Assembly (NCBI GenBank): GCA_029777215.1
Contig: JAKOSQ010000229.1
Location: 1 to 9,118, forward strand
Reading direction: 5' to 3'
Length of the DNA: 9,118 bases
From: Bacillota bacterium
GTDB taxonomy: Bacteria; Bacillota; Clostridia; Oscillospirales; Oscillospiraceae
Of this stretch, positions 1 through 5,494 are shown in pieces. How positions within the stretch are numbered: position 1 is the first letter of the stretch; every line of letters begins with the position of its first letter. The notes under the pieces were generated by a model. That model was given only the letters and a program-made list of their open reading frames with translations. It made no database searches and had not been told where the DNA came from. A program made the translations under genes and the position numbers.

Positions 1-1
1 G

Positions 2-235
2 AATGCGATGCAGGACGTCCTCAACACGGTCGCCGTGAGTAAAAATACGCTCGTCTCCGTTGTTGACGCCGACGGAAAGCTCGTCGCCTCAAACGACGCC
101 GCGTCCGCGGCAACATCCGTCCAGACGGCCCTCGCCGCCAGCGCGGGCAGCGGGGAGAACGCCGCCGTGACCGTGATACAGGACGGGGAAAAATACACGA
201 TCGCCCTCACCTCCGTGAAGGGTTCAGACGGGTAG
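2..235 (+). pseudogene. Sensor-domain end of a methyl-accepting chemotaxis protein, cut by an in-frame TAG
   Basis: The frame is open from the window's left edge, so the gene begins upstream. It encodes the membrane-proximal part of an extracytoplasmic ligand-binding domain, probably Cache-type: a strand reading VSVVDADGKLVAS, then a strand around GEKYTIALTSVKGSDG. The frame stops at TAG (233-235), yet the same frame resumes at once with [11 protein letters not shown] and runs through a membrane segment, linker and signalling domain to 1435. In Cache-type receptors this spot usually reads G-W-x-(hydrophobic)...P, so the TAG most likely replaces a TGG tryptophan codon by one G-to-A change. As read, the fragment would be a sensor without membrane exit or output, hence non-functional unless the amber codon is suppressed. 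The frame continuity is seen directly; the Cache label and lost Trp are inference. A sequencing error is possible. Confidence 0.7.
233..235 (+). other. In-frame amber codon inside the chemoreceptor gene
   Basis: TAG lies in the same phase as codons on both sides (8-232 and 236-1435), with no insertion or deletion needed to join them. The downstream residues (RVLVAAP) continue the expected end of a Cache-type sensor domain. Other genes here end in TAA or TGA, so TAG is not seen as a normal stop in this window. Nonsense mutation, base-call error and amber decoding are all compatible with the sequence. Confidence 0.8.
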
Positions 236-241
236 CGCGTT

Positions 242-1435
242 TTGGTCGCGGCGCCCGCCAGCGACTTCTCGGCGCAGCTCGGGAGTACGAGACTGCTCCT
301 GCTGGGTCTGACCGTGTTCTTCATCTTCTTCGGTCTGTGGGGCATACGCCGCGCCGTCGAATTTGTGGCAGAGCCGCTGCGCGCGTGCTATTTGCGGCTC
401 GACACCATGTCCGACGGAGACTTCCACTCGGAGATGCCCAAGGTCGAGTCGCACTGCCTTGAGGTCCAGGCCATCTACGACTATATGGAGAAAATGCGCG
501 TCAATACCCATGAGGTCATTGCCGACATCGACTATACGCTCGGCGAGATGGCCAACCGGAACTTCACGGTTGACTCCCGCGTTCCCGAGCACTATCTCGG
601 CGACTACAGCAACGTGCTCAACGCCGAGCGCCGCATCAAGGACCAGCTCACGCAGGTCATTACGGAGATCCGCGAGGTCTCCGAGCAGGTCTCCGCCGGC
701 AGCGAACAGGTTTCCAACGGCGCGCAGACCCTCGCGCAGGGCGCGACGGAGCAGGCGAGCAGCGTGGAAACACTCTCCGCGACCGTCGGCGAGATCGCCG
801 GTCAGATCACCGAAAGCGCCGCCGAGGCCGAGAAGGCCAAGTCGCTCACACTCGAGTCGGGCGCGATCATCGACAGCAGCGCCGAGGCCATGGCGCAGGT
901 CAGCACCGCGATGGACGAGATCAGCGAGACCTCCCGCAACATCGGCAAGGTCATCAAGGCCATCGACGACATTGCTTTCCAGACGAACATCCTCGCGCTC
1001 AACGCCGCCGTTGAGGCGGCCCGCGCCGGCAGCGCCGGCAAGGGCTTCGCGGTCGTCGCGGACGAGGTCAGAAATCTCTCGCAGAAGTCCGCCGAGGCCG
1101 CCAAGAACACCACCGCGCTCATCGAAAGCTCCATCGAGGCGGTCGAAAAGGGCGGCAGTCTGGTCAGCCGGGCGAGCGAAGACTTCAAGCAGGTCGCGGA
1201 AAAGTCCGGGGCCGTCAACGCCATCGTCGGTCAGCTTGCCGAGCAATTCCGCCAGCAGGCCGAGGCCGCCAACCAAATCTCGCTCAACATCGAACAGGTT
1301 TCGAACGTCGTGCAGATGAACTCCGCCACAAGCGAGGAGTCCGCCGCCGCCAGCGAGGAGCTCTCGAGCAAGGCGAATATGCTCCGGGAACTCGCCGTAC
1401 AGTTCCGTCTCGACGACGGGAAAGCGGCGGAATAA
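242..1435 (+). CDS. Methyl-accepting chemotaxis protein, transmembrane-HAMP-signalling part (same frame as the upstream fragment)
   Basis: Chemoreceptor output part: it relays ligand binding to CheA/CheW at the membrane and is adapted by methylation. A hydrophobic stretch at 293-349 ([18 protein letters not shown]) is the second membrane helix. It is followed by a HAMP-like linker to about 505, then a long alanine/glutamate/serine-rich coiled coil. The conserved hairpin tip sits at about 956-1075 ([20 protein letters not shown], then [15 protein letters not shown]) and is diagnostic for the MA signalling domain. The receptor ends with [10 protein letters not shown] and lacks a CheR-tethering pentapeptide. 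The first possible start after the amber codon is TTG at 242, with no good ribosome site, so this is better read as the 3' part of one interrupted gene beginning before the window. If translated alone it would have one membrane helix and no sensor. The family call is certain; expression is doubtful. Confidence 0.85.
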   Translation: MVAAPASDFSAQLGSTRLLLLGLTVFFIFFGLWGIRRAVEFVAEPLRACYLRLDTMSDGDFHSEMPKVESHCLEVQAIYDYMEKMRVNTHEVIADIDYTLGEMANRNFTVDSRVPEHYLGDYSNVLNAERRIKDQLTQVITEIREVSEQVSAGSEQVSNGAQTLAQGATEQASSVETLSATVGEIAGQITESAAEAEKAKSLTLESGAIIDSSAEAMAQVSTAMDEISETSRNIGKVIKAIDDIAFQTNILALNAAVEAARAGSAGKGFAVVADEVRNLSQKSAEAAKNTTALIESSIEAVEKGGSLVSRASEDFKQVAEKSGAVNAIVGQLAEQFRQQAEAANQISLNIEQVSNVVQMNSATSEESAAASEELSSKANMLRELAVQFRLDDGKAAE

Positions 1436-1459
1436 GCGCCGCGCAGAAAAAACCAAACA

Positions 1460-1493
1460 CCCCGGGACCGCATGCGGTCCCGGGGCGTTTTTT
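1460..1493 (+). terminator. Strong intrinsic terminator, probably bidirectional
   Basis: Positions 1460-1485 form a perfect 26-base palindrome: arms beginning CCCCGGGACCG and a self-complementary GCATGC centre. Six T follow at 1488-1493 on the + strand. On the - strand, six T (A-run at 1447-1452) follow after a 7-base gap. It sits between the convergent chemoreceptor and guaA genes and can serve both. Confidence 0.9.
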
Positions 1494-1502
1494 GCTGTGT
1501 GT

Positions 1503-3032
1503 TTATTCCCACTCCACCGTAGCGGGCGGCTTGCCGGAGATGTCGTAGACGATCCTGCCGGCGCCGGGGACTTCGTTCGAGATGCGGCTCGAGATGCGTG
1601 AGAGGAGGGCGTGGGAAAGGGGACTGTACTCCGCAGTCATGAAGTCTGTCGTTTCCACCGCGCGGATCGCGATGACCTCGTCGTAGCGGCGCTCGTCGCC
1701 CGCGACGCCGACCGAGCGGACGCCCGGCAGCACGGCAAAATACTGGCTCGGCGGATTTTTCATCTTGCCGATCTCCTCGCAGGCGATTGCGTCCGCCTCG
1801 CGGAGGATGGCGAGTTTTTCTTCCGTCACCTCGCCGAGTACGCGCACCGCGAGACCCGGACCCGGGAACGGCTGACGCTCCACGAGCGTGTCCGGCAGAC
1901 CGAGCTTCCGGCCCAGCGCGCGGACCTCGTCCTTGAAAAGCCCCCGCAGCGGCTCGATAAGGCCGTCAAAGCCGATGTCCTTCGGCAGACCGCCGACGTT
2001 GTGGTGGCTCTTGATCGTGGCCGTGCTGCCGCCGCCGGACTCGACGATGTCCGGATAGATTGTGCCCTGCGCGAGATAGGGGATCTTGCCGAGCTTGGCC
2101 GACTGCTCCTGGAAGACCGCAACGAACTCCGCGCCGATGATCTTGCGCTTTTTCTCCGGGTCCGAGACACCCTTGAGCTTCGCAAGGAAGCGCTCGCCCG
2201 CGTTGACGCGGATGAGTTTGAGCTGACGGTCCGCGAACGCGGCCTCGACCTGATCGCCCTCGTTTTTGCGCATGAGGCCGTGGTCGACAAAGACGCAGGT
2301 GAGAGAGCCCGGCGCCGCGCGCTCGATGAGCGCCGCGCAGACCGAGGAGTCGACGCCGCCGGAGAGCGCGAGCAGGACCTTTTTGTCCCCGACCTTCTCG
2401 CGGATGTTTTCGACCGCCCATTCGAGGTAGTCGTCGATATTGTAGTCGCCCTTCGCGCCGCAAAGCTTATAGAGGAAGTTGCGGAGAATGTCCGTGCCGT
2501 GGTCCGTGTGGCGCACCTCGGGGTGGAACTGGACGCAGTAGAGCTTCCGCTCCTCGCAGACCCCCGCGGCGATCTTGCAGCGGGCGGTGGAGGCCTTGCA
2601 GACAAAGCCCTCCGGCAGCTGCGTGACGCGGTCGCCGTGGCTCATGAGGGTCATGCCCTTGTCGGGCACGCCGTCAAAGAGCGGGCAGTCCGGCGTCAGG
2701 CGCGTGCGGATGCGGCCATACTCCCCGCCGCCGGCGGAGGGGCCGACCTTGCCGCCGAGCGTGTAGCTCATGAGCTGCATGCCGTAGCAGATGCCGAGCA
2801 CGGGGATGCCGAGCTCGAAAATCTTCGGGTCGCAGTGCGGGGCGTCTGGCGCATAAACGCTCTTCGGGCCGCCGGTCAGGATGAGACCGATGGGGGCGAG
2901 CGCCTTTATCTCTTCCGCCGACGTGCTGCCGGCCTTGATCTCCGAATAGACCGAGAGCTGACGCACGCGGGAGGCGATAAGTTCCTTATATTGTCCGCCG
3001 AAATCGAGGACAAGAACGAGCTGGTTTTTCAT
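1503..3032 (-). CDS. guaA: GMP synthase (glutamine-hydrolysing)
   Basis: Converts XMP to GMP using ATP and glutamine-derived ammonia; last step of de novo GMP synthesis, cytoplasmic. The 509 residues match the usual bacterial length (about 510-525). N-terminal class I glutamine amidotransferase: FGGQY at 11-15, nucleophile Cys82 in GICYGMQ, and the His170/Glu172 pair in VQFHPEV. Then the ATP pyrophosphatase domain with P-loop SGGVDSS (224-230). The C-terminal dimerisation/XMP-binding part has RQPFPGPGLAVR (386-397) and ends in the typical KPPATVEWE. The start is ATG at 3032: GTGAGG lies about 9 bases upstream on the - strand, whereas the alternative GTG at 3047 overlaps that ribosome site. 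The gene stands alone, convergent with the chemoreceptor. No purine riboswitch fits the short space before a TATAAT box at 3066-3071. Family and function are secure. Confidence 0.98.
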   Translation of the reverse strand: MKNQLVLVLDFGGQYKELIASRVRQLSVYSEIKAGSTSAEEIKALAPIGLILTGGPKSVYAPDAPHCDPKIFELGIPVLGICYGMQLMSYTLGGKVGPSAGGGEYGRIRTRLTPDCPLFDGVPDKGMTLMSHGDRVTQLPEGFVCKASTARCKIAAGVCEERKLYCVQFHPEVRHTDHGTDILRNFLYKLCGAKGDYNIDDYLEWAVENIREKVGDKKVLLALSGGVDSSVCAALIERAAPGSLTCVFVDHGLMRKNEGDQVEAAFADRQLKLIRVNAGERFLAKLKGVSDPEKKRKIIGAEFVAVFQEQSAKLGKIPYLAQGTIYPDIVESGGGSTATIKSHHNVGGLPKDIGFDGLIEPLRGLFKDEVRALGRKLGLPDTLVERQPFPGPGLAVRVLGEVTEEKLAILREADAIACEEIGKMKNPPSQYFAVLPGVRSVGVAGDERRYDEVIAIRAVETTDFMTAEYSPLSHALLSRISSRISNEVPGAGRIVYDISGKPPATVEWE

Positions 3033-3047
3033 AAGCAGTAACCTCAC

Positions 3048-3313
3048 GCAAAAAAGTATAGATAGATTATACTATGGAATTGGTGGAATGAAAAGGCGGG
3101 AGAGAAACTTTTTCGCGGCGGTCCGCCAGAAGCCGGGCAGCCTGACCTCCAGCGAGGCGCGGACTCCGGATTTCCCCGAGGAGGAAAAGCGACGAAAGTG
3201 GCGGCGCCGTCCCGAGGGACGGCACCGCCGCCGCGTGTCAAAACAGCCTCGCAGAGTTCGCGCCCGAAGGCGCGAATACAGTTCAAATCGCTTTTTTGCG
3301 GCGCCGCCGCGTG
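3048..3313. other. Hairpin-rich intergenic region, no convincing gene
   Basis: Short frames occur on both strands but none has a ribosome site or recognisable protein pattern. Visible structure: a perfect 8-bp hairpin with a CGAA loop at 3257-3276 (TTCGCGCC/GGCGCGAA); a longer hairpin at about 3202-3229 (GCCGTCC/GGACGGC with loop CGAG, extended by GGCGG/CCGCC past one mismatch); and a 15-base direct repeat CGCCGCCGCGTGTCA at 3226-3240 and 3302-3316, the second copy covering the stop codon of the YbaK-like gene. On the - strand the 3202-3229 hairpin is followed by a loose T-rich stretch, so it could be a weak terminator for that gene. The look is that of an interspersed structured repeat, but this cannot be shown from one copy. 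Confidence 0.4.
3066..3071 (-). promoter_or_regulatory. Candidate -10 box for guaA
   Basis: The - strand reads a perfect TATAAT here, in an AT-rich island within GC-rich DNA, placing transcription start about 25-30 bases before the guaA ATG. The hexamer 17 bases upstream (TTTTCA) is a poor -35, so the assignment rests on the -10 and its position. Confidence 0.45.
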
Positions 3314-3784
3314 TCATGCCGTGAGGTCCGCCTCGGTGGCCTCGACGAAGGCGATGAGCGTTTTCGGCGCTATGACGATCTGCTCGCCGCGCTGCCCGGC
3401 GCTCACGGCGATCTCATCCCAGAGCGCGGCGGTCTCGTCGATATAGGTTGGGTATTTTTTCTTCATGCCGATGGGGGAGCAGCCGCCGCGTATGTAGCCC
3501 GTGAGACCCAGCAGCTCCTTGACATGGATCATCTCGATCTTTTTGTTGCCGGAGACGGCGGCGGCCCTGCGCAGGTCGAGCTCGCTGCCGACCGGGATGC
3601 AGAACACCGCAACGCCGGTCTTGTCCCCGCGCGTCACAAGCGTTTTGAAGACCTGCTCGGGCGGCATGCCGATCTGTTCGGCGGCGTGCAGGCCGGAAAG
3701 ATCGCTCTCGTCGTATTCGTAGGAAGTGCAGCGGTAGGGCAGGCCCGCCGCGTCGAGCAGCCGCATCGCGTTCGTTTTTGTCAT
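3314..3784 (-). CDS. YbaK/EbsC-family aminoacyl-tRNA deacylase (Cys-tRNA deacylase type)
   Basis: Likely a free-standing trans-editing enzyme, related to the ProRS insertion domain, that hydrolyses mischarged tRNA (Cys-tRNA-Pro in the best-known members). At 156 residues it spans a complete single YbaK domain. Visible family marks: VFKTLV at 45-50 with the conserved catalytic-region Lys47; PVGSELDLRRAA at 64-75; and the signature GGCSPIGMKK at 100-109, which shapes the active site. The ATG at 3784 is preceded on the - strand by GGGGG about 8 bases away, an unusual ribosome site but the only reasonable one. A good promoter lies at 3822-3850. The small gene upstream has the same orientation, separated by 78 bp holding an inverted repeat. 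The family is clear; which mischarged tRNA it edits is not visible. Confidence 0.93.
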   Translation of the reverse strand: MTKTNAMRLLDAAGLPYRCTSYEYDESDLSGLHAAEQIGMPPEQVFKTLVTRGDKTGVAVFCIPVGSELDLRRAAAVSGNKKIEMIHVKELLGLTGYIRGGCSPIGMKKKYPTYIDETAALWDEIAVSAGQRGEQIVIAPKTLIAFVEATEADLTA

Positions 3785-3790
3785 GAGAAA

Positions 3791-3841
3791 GCCCCCGTGC
3801 GTGTAAAGATGATTTGCAGCTATCTTAGCACGAACGGGGGC
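3791..3841. repeat. Inverted repeat overlapping promoter and leader of the YbaK-like gene
   Basis: GCCCCCGTGCGTG (3791-3803) faces CACGAACGGGGGC (3829-3841): 8 bp plus 4 bp around one mismatch, with a 25-base loop. RNA reading through from the upstream small gene could fold it, and the 3' arm contains the GGGGG ribosome site. On the - strand it is followed by TTTCTC, a poor T-run. It could be a weak terminator, a translation-blocking hairpin in read-through RNA, or an operator. Confidence 0.5.
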
Positions 3842-3850
3842 GCTTGTCCA
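3822..3850 (-). promoter_or_regulatory. Promoter of the YbaK-like gene
   Basis: On the - strand TGGACA (3850-3845) is separated by 17 bases from TAAGAT (3827-3822), which carries an extended -10 TGC. Transcription would start near 3815, about 30 bases before the ATG. An inverted repeat (3791-3803 with 3829-3841) has one arm in the spacer and the other just before the ribosome site. Confidence 0.55.
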
Positions 3851-3862
3851 CGCCGATTTTCC

Positions 3863-4048
3863 TCAGTCGCCGTCGTCGAGATCGACCGGCATGCCCTCAA
3901 GCTCGGCGTAGGCGGAGAGCTCGTCGCCGCTCTTGGGCGCGGTTGGAACGAGGCCCGTGAGCCCCTCGGCGGACTCGACGGATTTGAGATTGTAAAACTG
4001 ATCGTAGATGGCACCGCGCTTTTTCTGCGCGCGCTTTTTTTCGTCCAT
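3863..4048 (-). CDS. Small acidic-tailed protein of unknown function (61 residues)
   Basis: I do not recognise the family. The ATG at 4048 is chosen because GGGAGG lies 8 bases upstream on the - strand, a strong ribosome site; the longer frame upstream has none. The protein starts with a lysine/arginine-rich stretch (MDEKKRAQKKRG), then a soluble middle (AIYDQFYNLKSVESAEGLTG) and an acidic end (DLDDGD). No membrane segment, signal peptide or cysteine is present, so it is probably cytoplasmic and may bind a nucleic acid or protein partner; that is inference from charge only. It is divergent to the flavodoxin-like gene and lies upstream of the YbaK-like gene in the same direction, but the latter has its own promoter. 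Its leader holds a nested inverted repeat ending next to the ribosome site. That it is a real gene rests on ribosome site and position. Confidence 0.65.
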   Translation of the reverse strand: MDEKKRAQKKRGAIYDQFYNLKSVESAEGLTGLVPTAPKSGDELSAYAELEGMPVDLDDGD

Positions 4049-4062
4049 GTGAAAACCTCCCT

Positions 4063-4118
4063 GTCTTTTGACTCTATTGTGCCCGCATCCGCCGAAAAAA
4101 TGCGCGGGGACAAAAGAC
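4063..4118 (-). repeat. Nested inverted repeat in the leader of the small gene
   Basis: Outer arms GTCTTTTG (4063-4070) and CAAAAGAC (4111-4118) match perfectly over 8 bp. Inside, CCCGCAT (4082-4088) pairs with ATGCGCGGG (4100-4108) allowing a two-base bulge. In a - strand transcript the outer stem would end one base before the GGGAGG ribosome site of the 61-residue gene. It may be a cis-acting RNA element or an operator shared by the divergent genes. Confidence 0.45.
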
Positions 4119-4123
4119 GGGGC

Positions 4124-4156
4124 TTGCATAAGGACGCGGTTTCGTGTACATTTAAT
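4124..4156 (+). promoter_or_regulatory. Candidate promoter of the flavodoxin-like gene
   Basis: TTGCAT (4124-4129) is followed after 17 bases by TACATT (4147-4152), with the AT-rich TTTAATAAT overlapping at 4151-4159 as an alternative -10. Downstream, GCGGTTT (4162-4168) and AAACCGC (4185-4191) could form a leader hairpin before the GGAGG site at 4204-4208. Confidence 0.4.
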
Positions 4157-4215
4157 AATGAGCGGTTTGCCCCGACAGCGTTCAAAACCGCACAAACAGA
4201 AACGGAGGACGAACC

Positions 4216-4830
4216 ATGAAAGTTCTGCTCATAAACGGCAGCCCTCACCCGAAGGGCTGCACCTATACGGCGCTGACCGAGGTTGCGGGCGCGCTCGAAA
4301 ACAACGGCATCGAAACGGAGTTCTTCCAGCTCGGCGCAAAGCCGGTGCACGGCTGCATGGGCTGCGGCAAATGCAAGCAGTCCGGCAAGTGCATTTTTGA
4401 GGACGATGCCCTCGCACAGCTCTATCCGGCCGTCGAGAGCGCGGACGCCTATGTCGTCGGTTCCCCGGTCTACTATGCCGGCCCGAACGGCGCGCTGTGC
4501 GCGATTTTGGACAGACTCTTTTATTCCCACGGGCAGTATCTGACCGGCAAGCCCGCGGCCGCGGTCGTCTCCTGCAGACGCGGCGGCGCTTCGGCGAGCT
4601 TTGACCGGCTCAACAAATATTTCTCCATCAACCAGATGCCGATCGTCACCTCGCAATACTGGAACGCCGTTCACGGCAACACCCCGGACGATGTCCGGCA
4701 GGACCGCGAGGGCCTTCAAATTATGCGAACGCTCGGCAACAACATGGCCTGGCTCCTCAAGACCATGGCCGGAGCGGACGTCCCGAGGCCCGAGCGCGAG
4801 GCGTGGACGCCAACCAATTTTATTCACTAA
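4216..4830 (+). CDS. Flavodoxin-fold NAD(P)H-dependent reductase with a four-cysteine cluster motif (iron-sulfur flavoprotein-like)
   Basis: Probably an FMN-dependent cytoplasmic oxidoreductase that moves electrons in anaerobic metabolism. The 204 residues begin with the phosphate-binding loop MKVLLINGSPHPKGCTYTAL. The isoalloxazine-side motif GSPVYYAGPNGALCAILDRL follows at about 82-101. Cys47, Cys50, Cys53 and Cys59 form CX2CX2CX5C (HGCMGCGKCKQSGKC), the compact motif that binds a 4Fe-4S cluster in archaeal/clostridial iron-sulfur flavoproteins (Isf); many plain NADPH-FMN reductases have only part of it. The start is secured by GGAGG 7 bases upstream. The gene appears monocistronic: own candidate promoter, terminator at 4849-4880, divergent from the small unknown gene. 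The fold is certain; the cluster is inferred from cysteine spacing, and the substrate (quinone, nitro compound, CO2-derived electrons or a protein partner) is not visible. Confidence 0.92.
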   Translation: MKVLLINGSPHPKGCTYTALTEVAGALENNGIETEFFQLGAKPVHGCMGCGKCKQSGKCIFEDDALAQLYPAVESADAYVVGSPVYYAGPNGALCAILDRLFYSHGQYLTGKPAAAVVSCRRGGASASFDRLNKYFSINQMPIVTSQYWNAVHGNTPDDVRQDREGLQIMRTLGNNMAWLLKTMAGADVPRPEREAWTPTNFIH

Positions 4831-4848
4831 AAACTTTTTCAAAAAATC

Positions 4849-4880
4849 GGACGCCGTTTGCAATAAAGCGGCGCCCTTTT
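4849..4880 (+). terminator. Intrinsic terminator after the flavodoxin-like gene
   Basis: GGACGCCG (4849-4856) pairs with CGGCGCCC (4869-4876) apart from one mismatch, with a 12-base loop and TTTT at 4877-4880. The T-run is short, so some read-through into the sigma-factor gene is possible. Confidence 0.65.
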
Positions 4881-4894
4881 GCGTTAACTCATCA

Positions 4895-5494
4895 GTGAGG
4901 AGGCGAGGAAAGCTGCTGCATGCAAGTGTTCAAACCGAAGCTGCTGCCGCGGAAAGCGACAGCAGACTGGAAACGCTCATCGCGGCGATAGCGACGGGCG
5001 ACAGGACGGCGGTCGCGGCTCTCTATGAGGAGACGCGGACCGCGGTCTACGGCTTTGCGCTCTCCATCGTCCGAAACGCCGAGGACGCGCAGGACGTTTT
5101 GCAGGACACCTATGTCCGCGTCTGGTCCGCCGCCAGGGGCTACAGCCCCATGGGAAAGCCGATGGCCTGGATTTTGACGATTGCAAAAAACCTCTCCATG
5201 TCCGTTCTGCGCGAGCGGGTCCGGACGCCGGACATCCCGGAGGAGGTCTGGCTCACCGCTGCCGCCGAGAGTCCCTATGAAAGGACGGAGCAGCGGCTCG
5301 TGCTCTCAGCCGCGATGCGCGTGCTCTCGGACGAGGAGCGGCAGATCGTTGTGCTGCACGCTGTCACCGGACTCAAACACATTGAGATCGCCAGGCTGCT
5401 CGCGCTGCCGCTGCCGACCGTGCTCTCAAAATACAGCAGGGCAAGAAAAAAGCTTGAAAAAACACTCAGGGAGGGGGACGGCAATGCGAACTGA
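4895..5494 (+). CDS. ECF-type RNA polymerase sigma factor; start uncertain, possible frameshift at the 5' end
   Basis: Directs RNA polymerase to a dedicated promoter set and is probably held inactive by the anti-sigma factor encoded next. Counting from GTG 4895 (199 residues), sigma region 2 spans about 36-107 (GDRTAVAALYEETRTAVYGF, ED-QDVLQDTYVRVW, GKPMAWILTIAKNL). Region 4 spans about 135-192, with helix-turn-helix LKHIEIARLLALPLPTVLSKY. There is no extended C-terminal domain. The start is a problem: the ribosome site GAGGAGGCGAGG (4897-4908) points to ATG 4920, but that ATG is in another frame and stops at TAG 4989. In the sigma frame only GTG 4895, which overlaps the ribosome site, and CTG 4913/4916 are available. 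Either a rare CTG start is used, or one base was lost near 4937, where MQVFKP would join EAAAAESDSRLETL. The stop overlaps the next gene by 11 bases. Sigma identity is firm. Confidence 0.85.
   Translation: MRRRGKLLHASVQTEAAAAESDSRLETLIAAIATGDRTAVAALYEETRTAVYGFALSIVRNAEDAQDVLQDTYVRVWSAARGYSPMGKPMAWILTIAKNLSMSVLRERVRTPDIPEEVWLTAAAESPYERTEQRLVLSAAMRVLSDEERQIVVLHAVTGLKHIEIARLLALPLPTVLSKYSRARKKLEKTLREGDGNAN

Noticed and set aside
224..1456. A 410-codon open frame antisense to the chemoreceptor
   Set aside because: High-GC shadow of the alanine/glutamate-rich coiled-coil gene; no ribosome site, low-complexity Leu/Arg/Asp product, and the + strand frame carries an unmistakable MA domain.
1611..3041. 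A 476-codon open frame antisense to guaA
   Set aside because: Mirror of guaA codon use; Arg/Ala/Asp-rich product with no recognisable motif or start signal.
3033..3060. Purine riboswitch upstream of guaA
   Set aside because: The TATAAT box lies only about 35 bases before the start codon, leaving no room for an aptamer, and no aptamer-like core is visible.
3072..3324. Short Arg-rich frames between guaA and the YbaK-like gene
   Set aside because: They translate the hairpin DNA in several frames alike, without ribosome sites; treated as non-coding.
3296..4863. Long frames on + (3296-4219) and - (3820-4863) crossing several genes
   Set aside because: Each spans promoters, ribosome sites and stops of better-supported genes on the opposite strand, with no family pattern.
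4851..4990. Programmed -1 frameshift slippery heptamer in the sigma gene 5' end
   Set aside because: No classical X-XXY-YYZ heptamer lies in the right phase near 4930-4940, so a deletion, a CTG start or an error is at least as likely.
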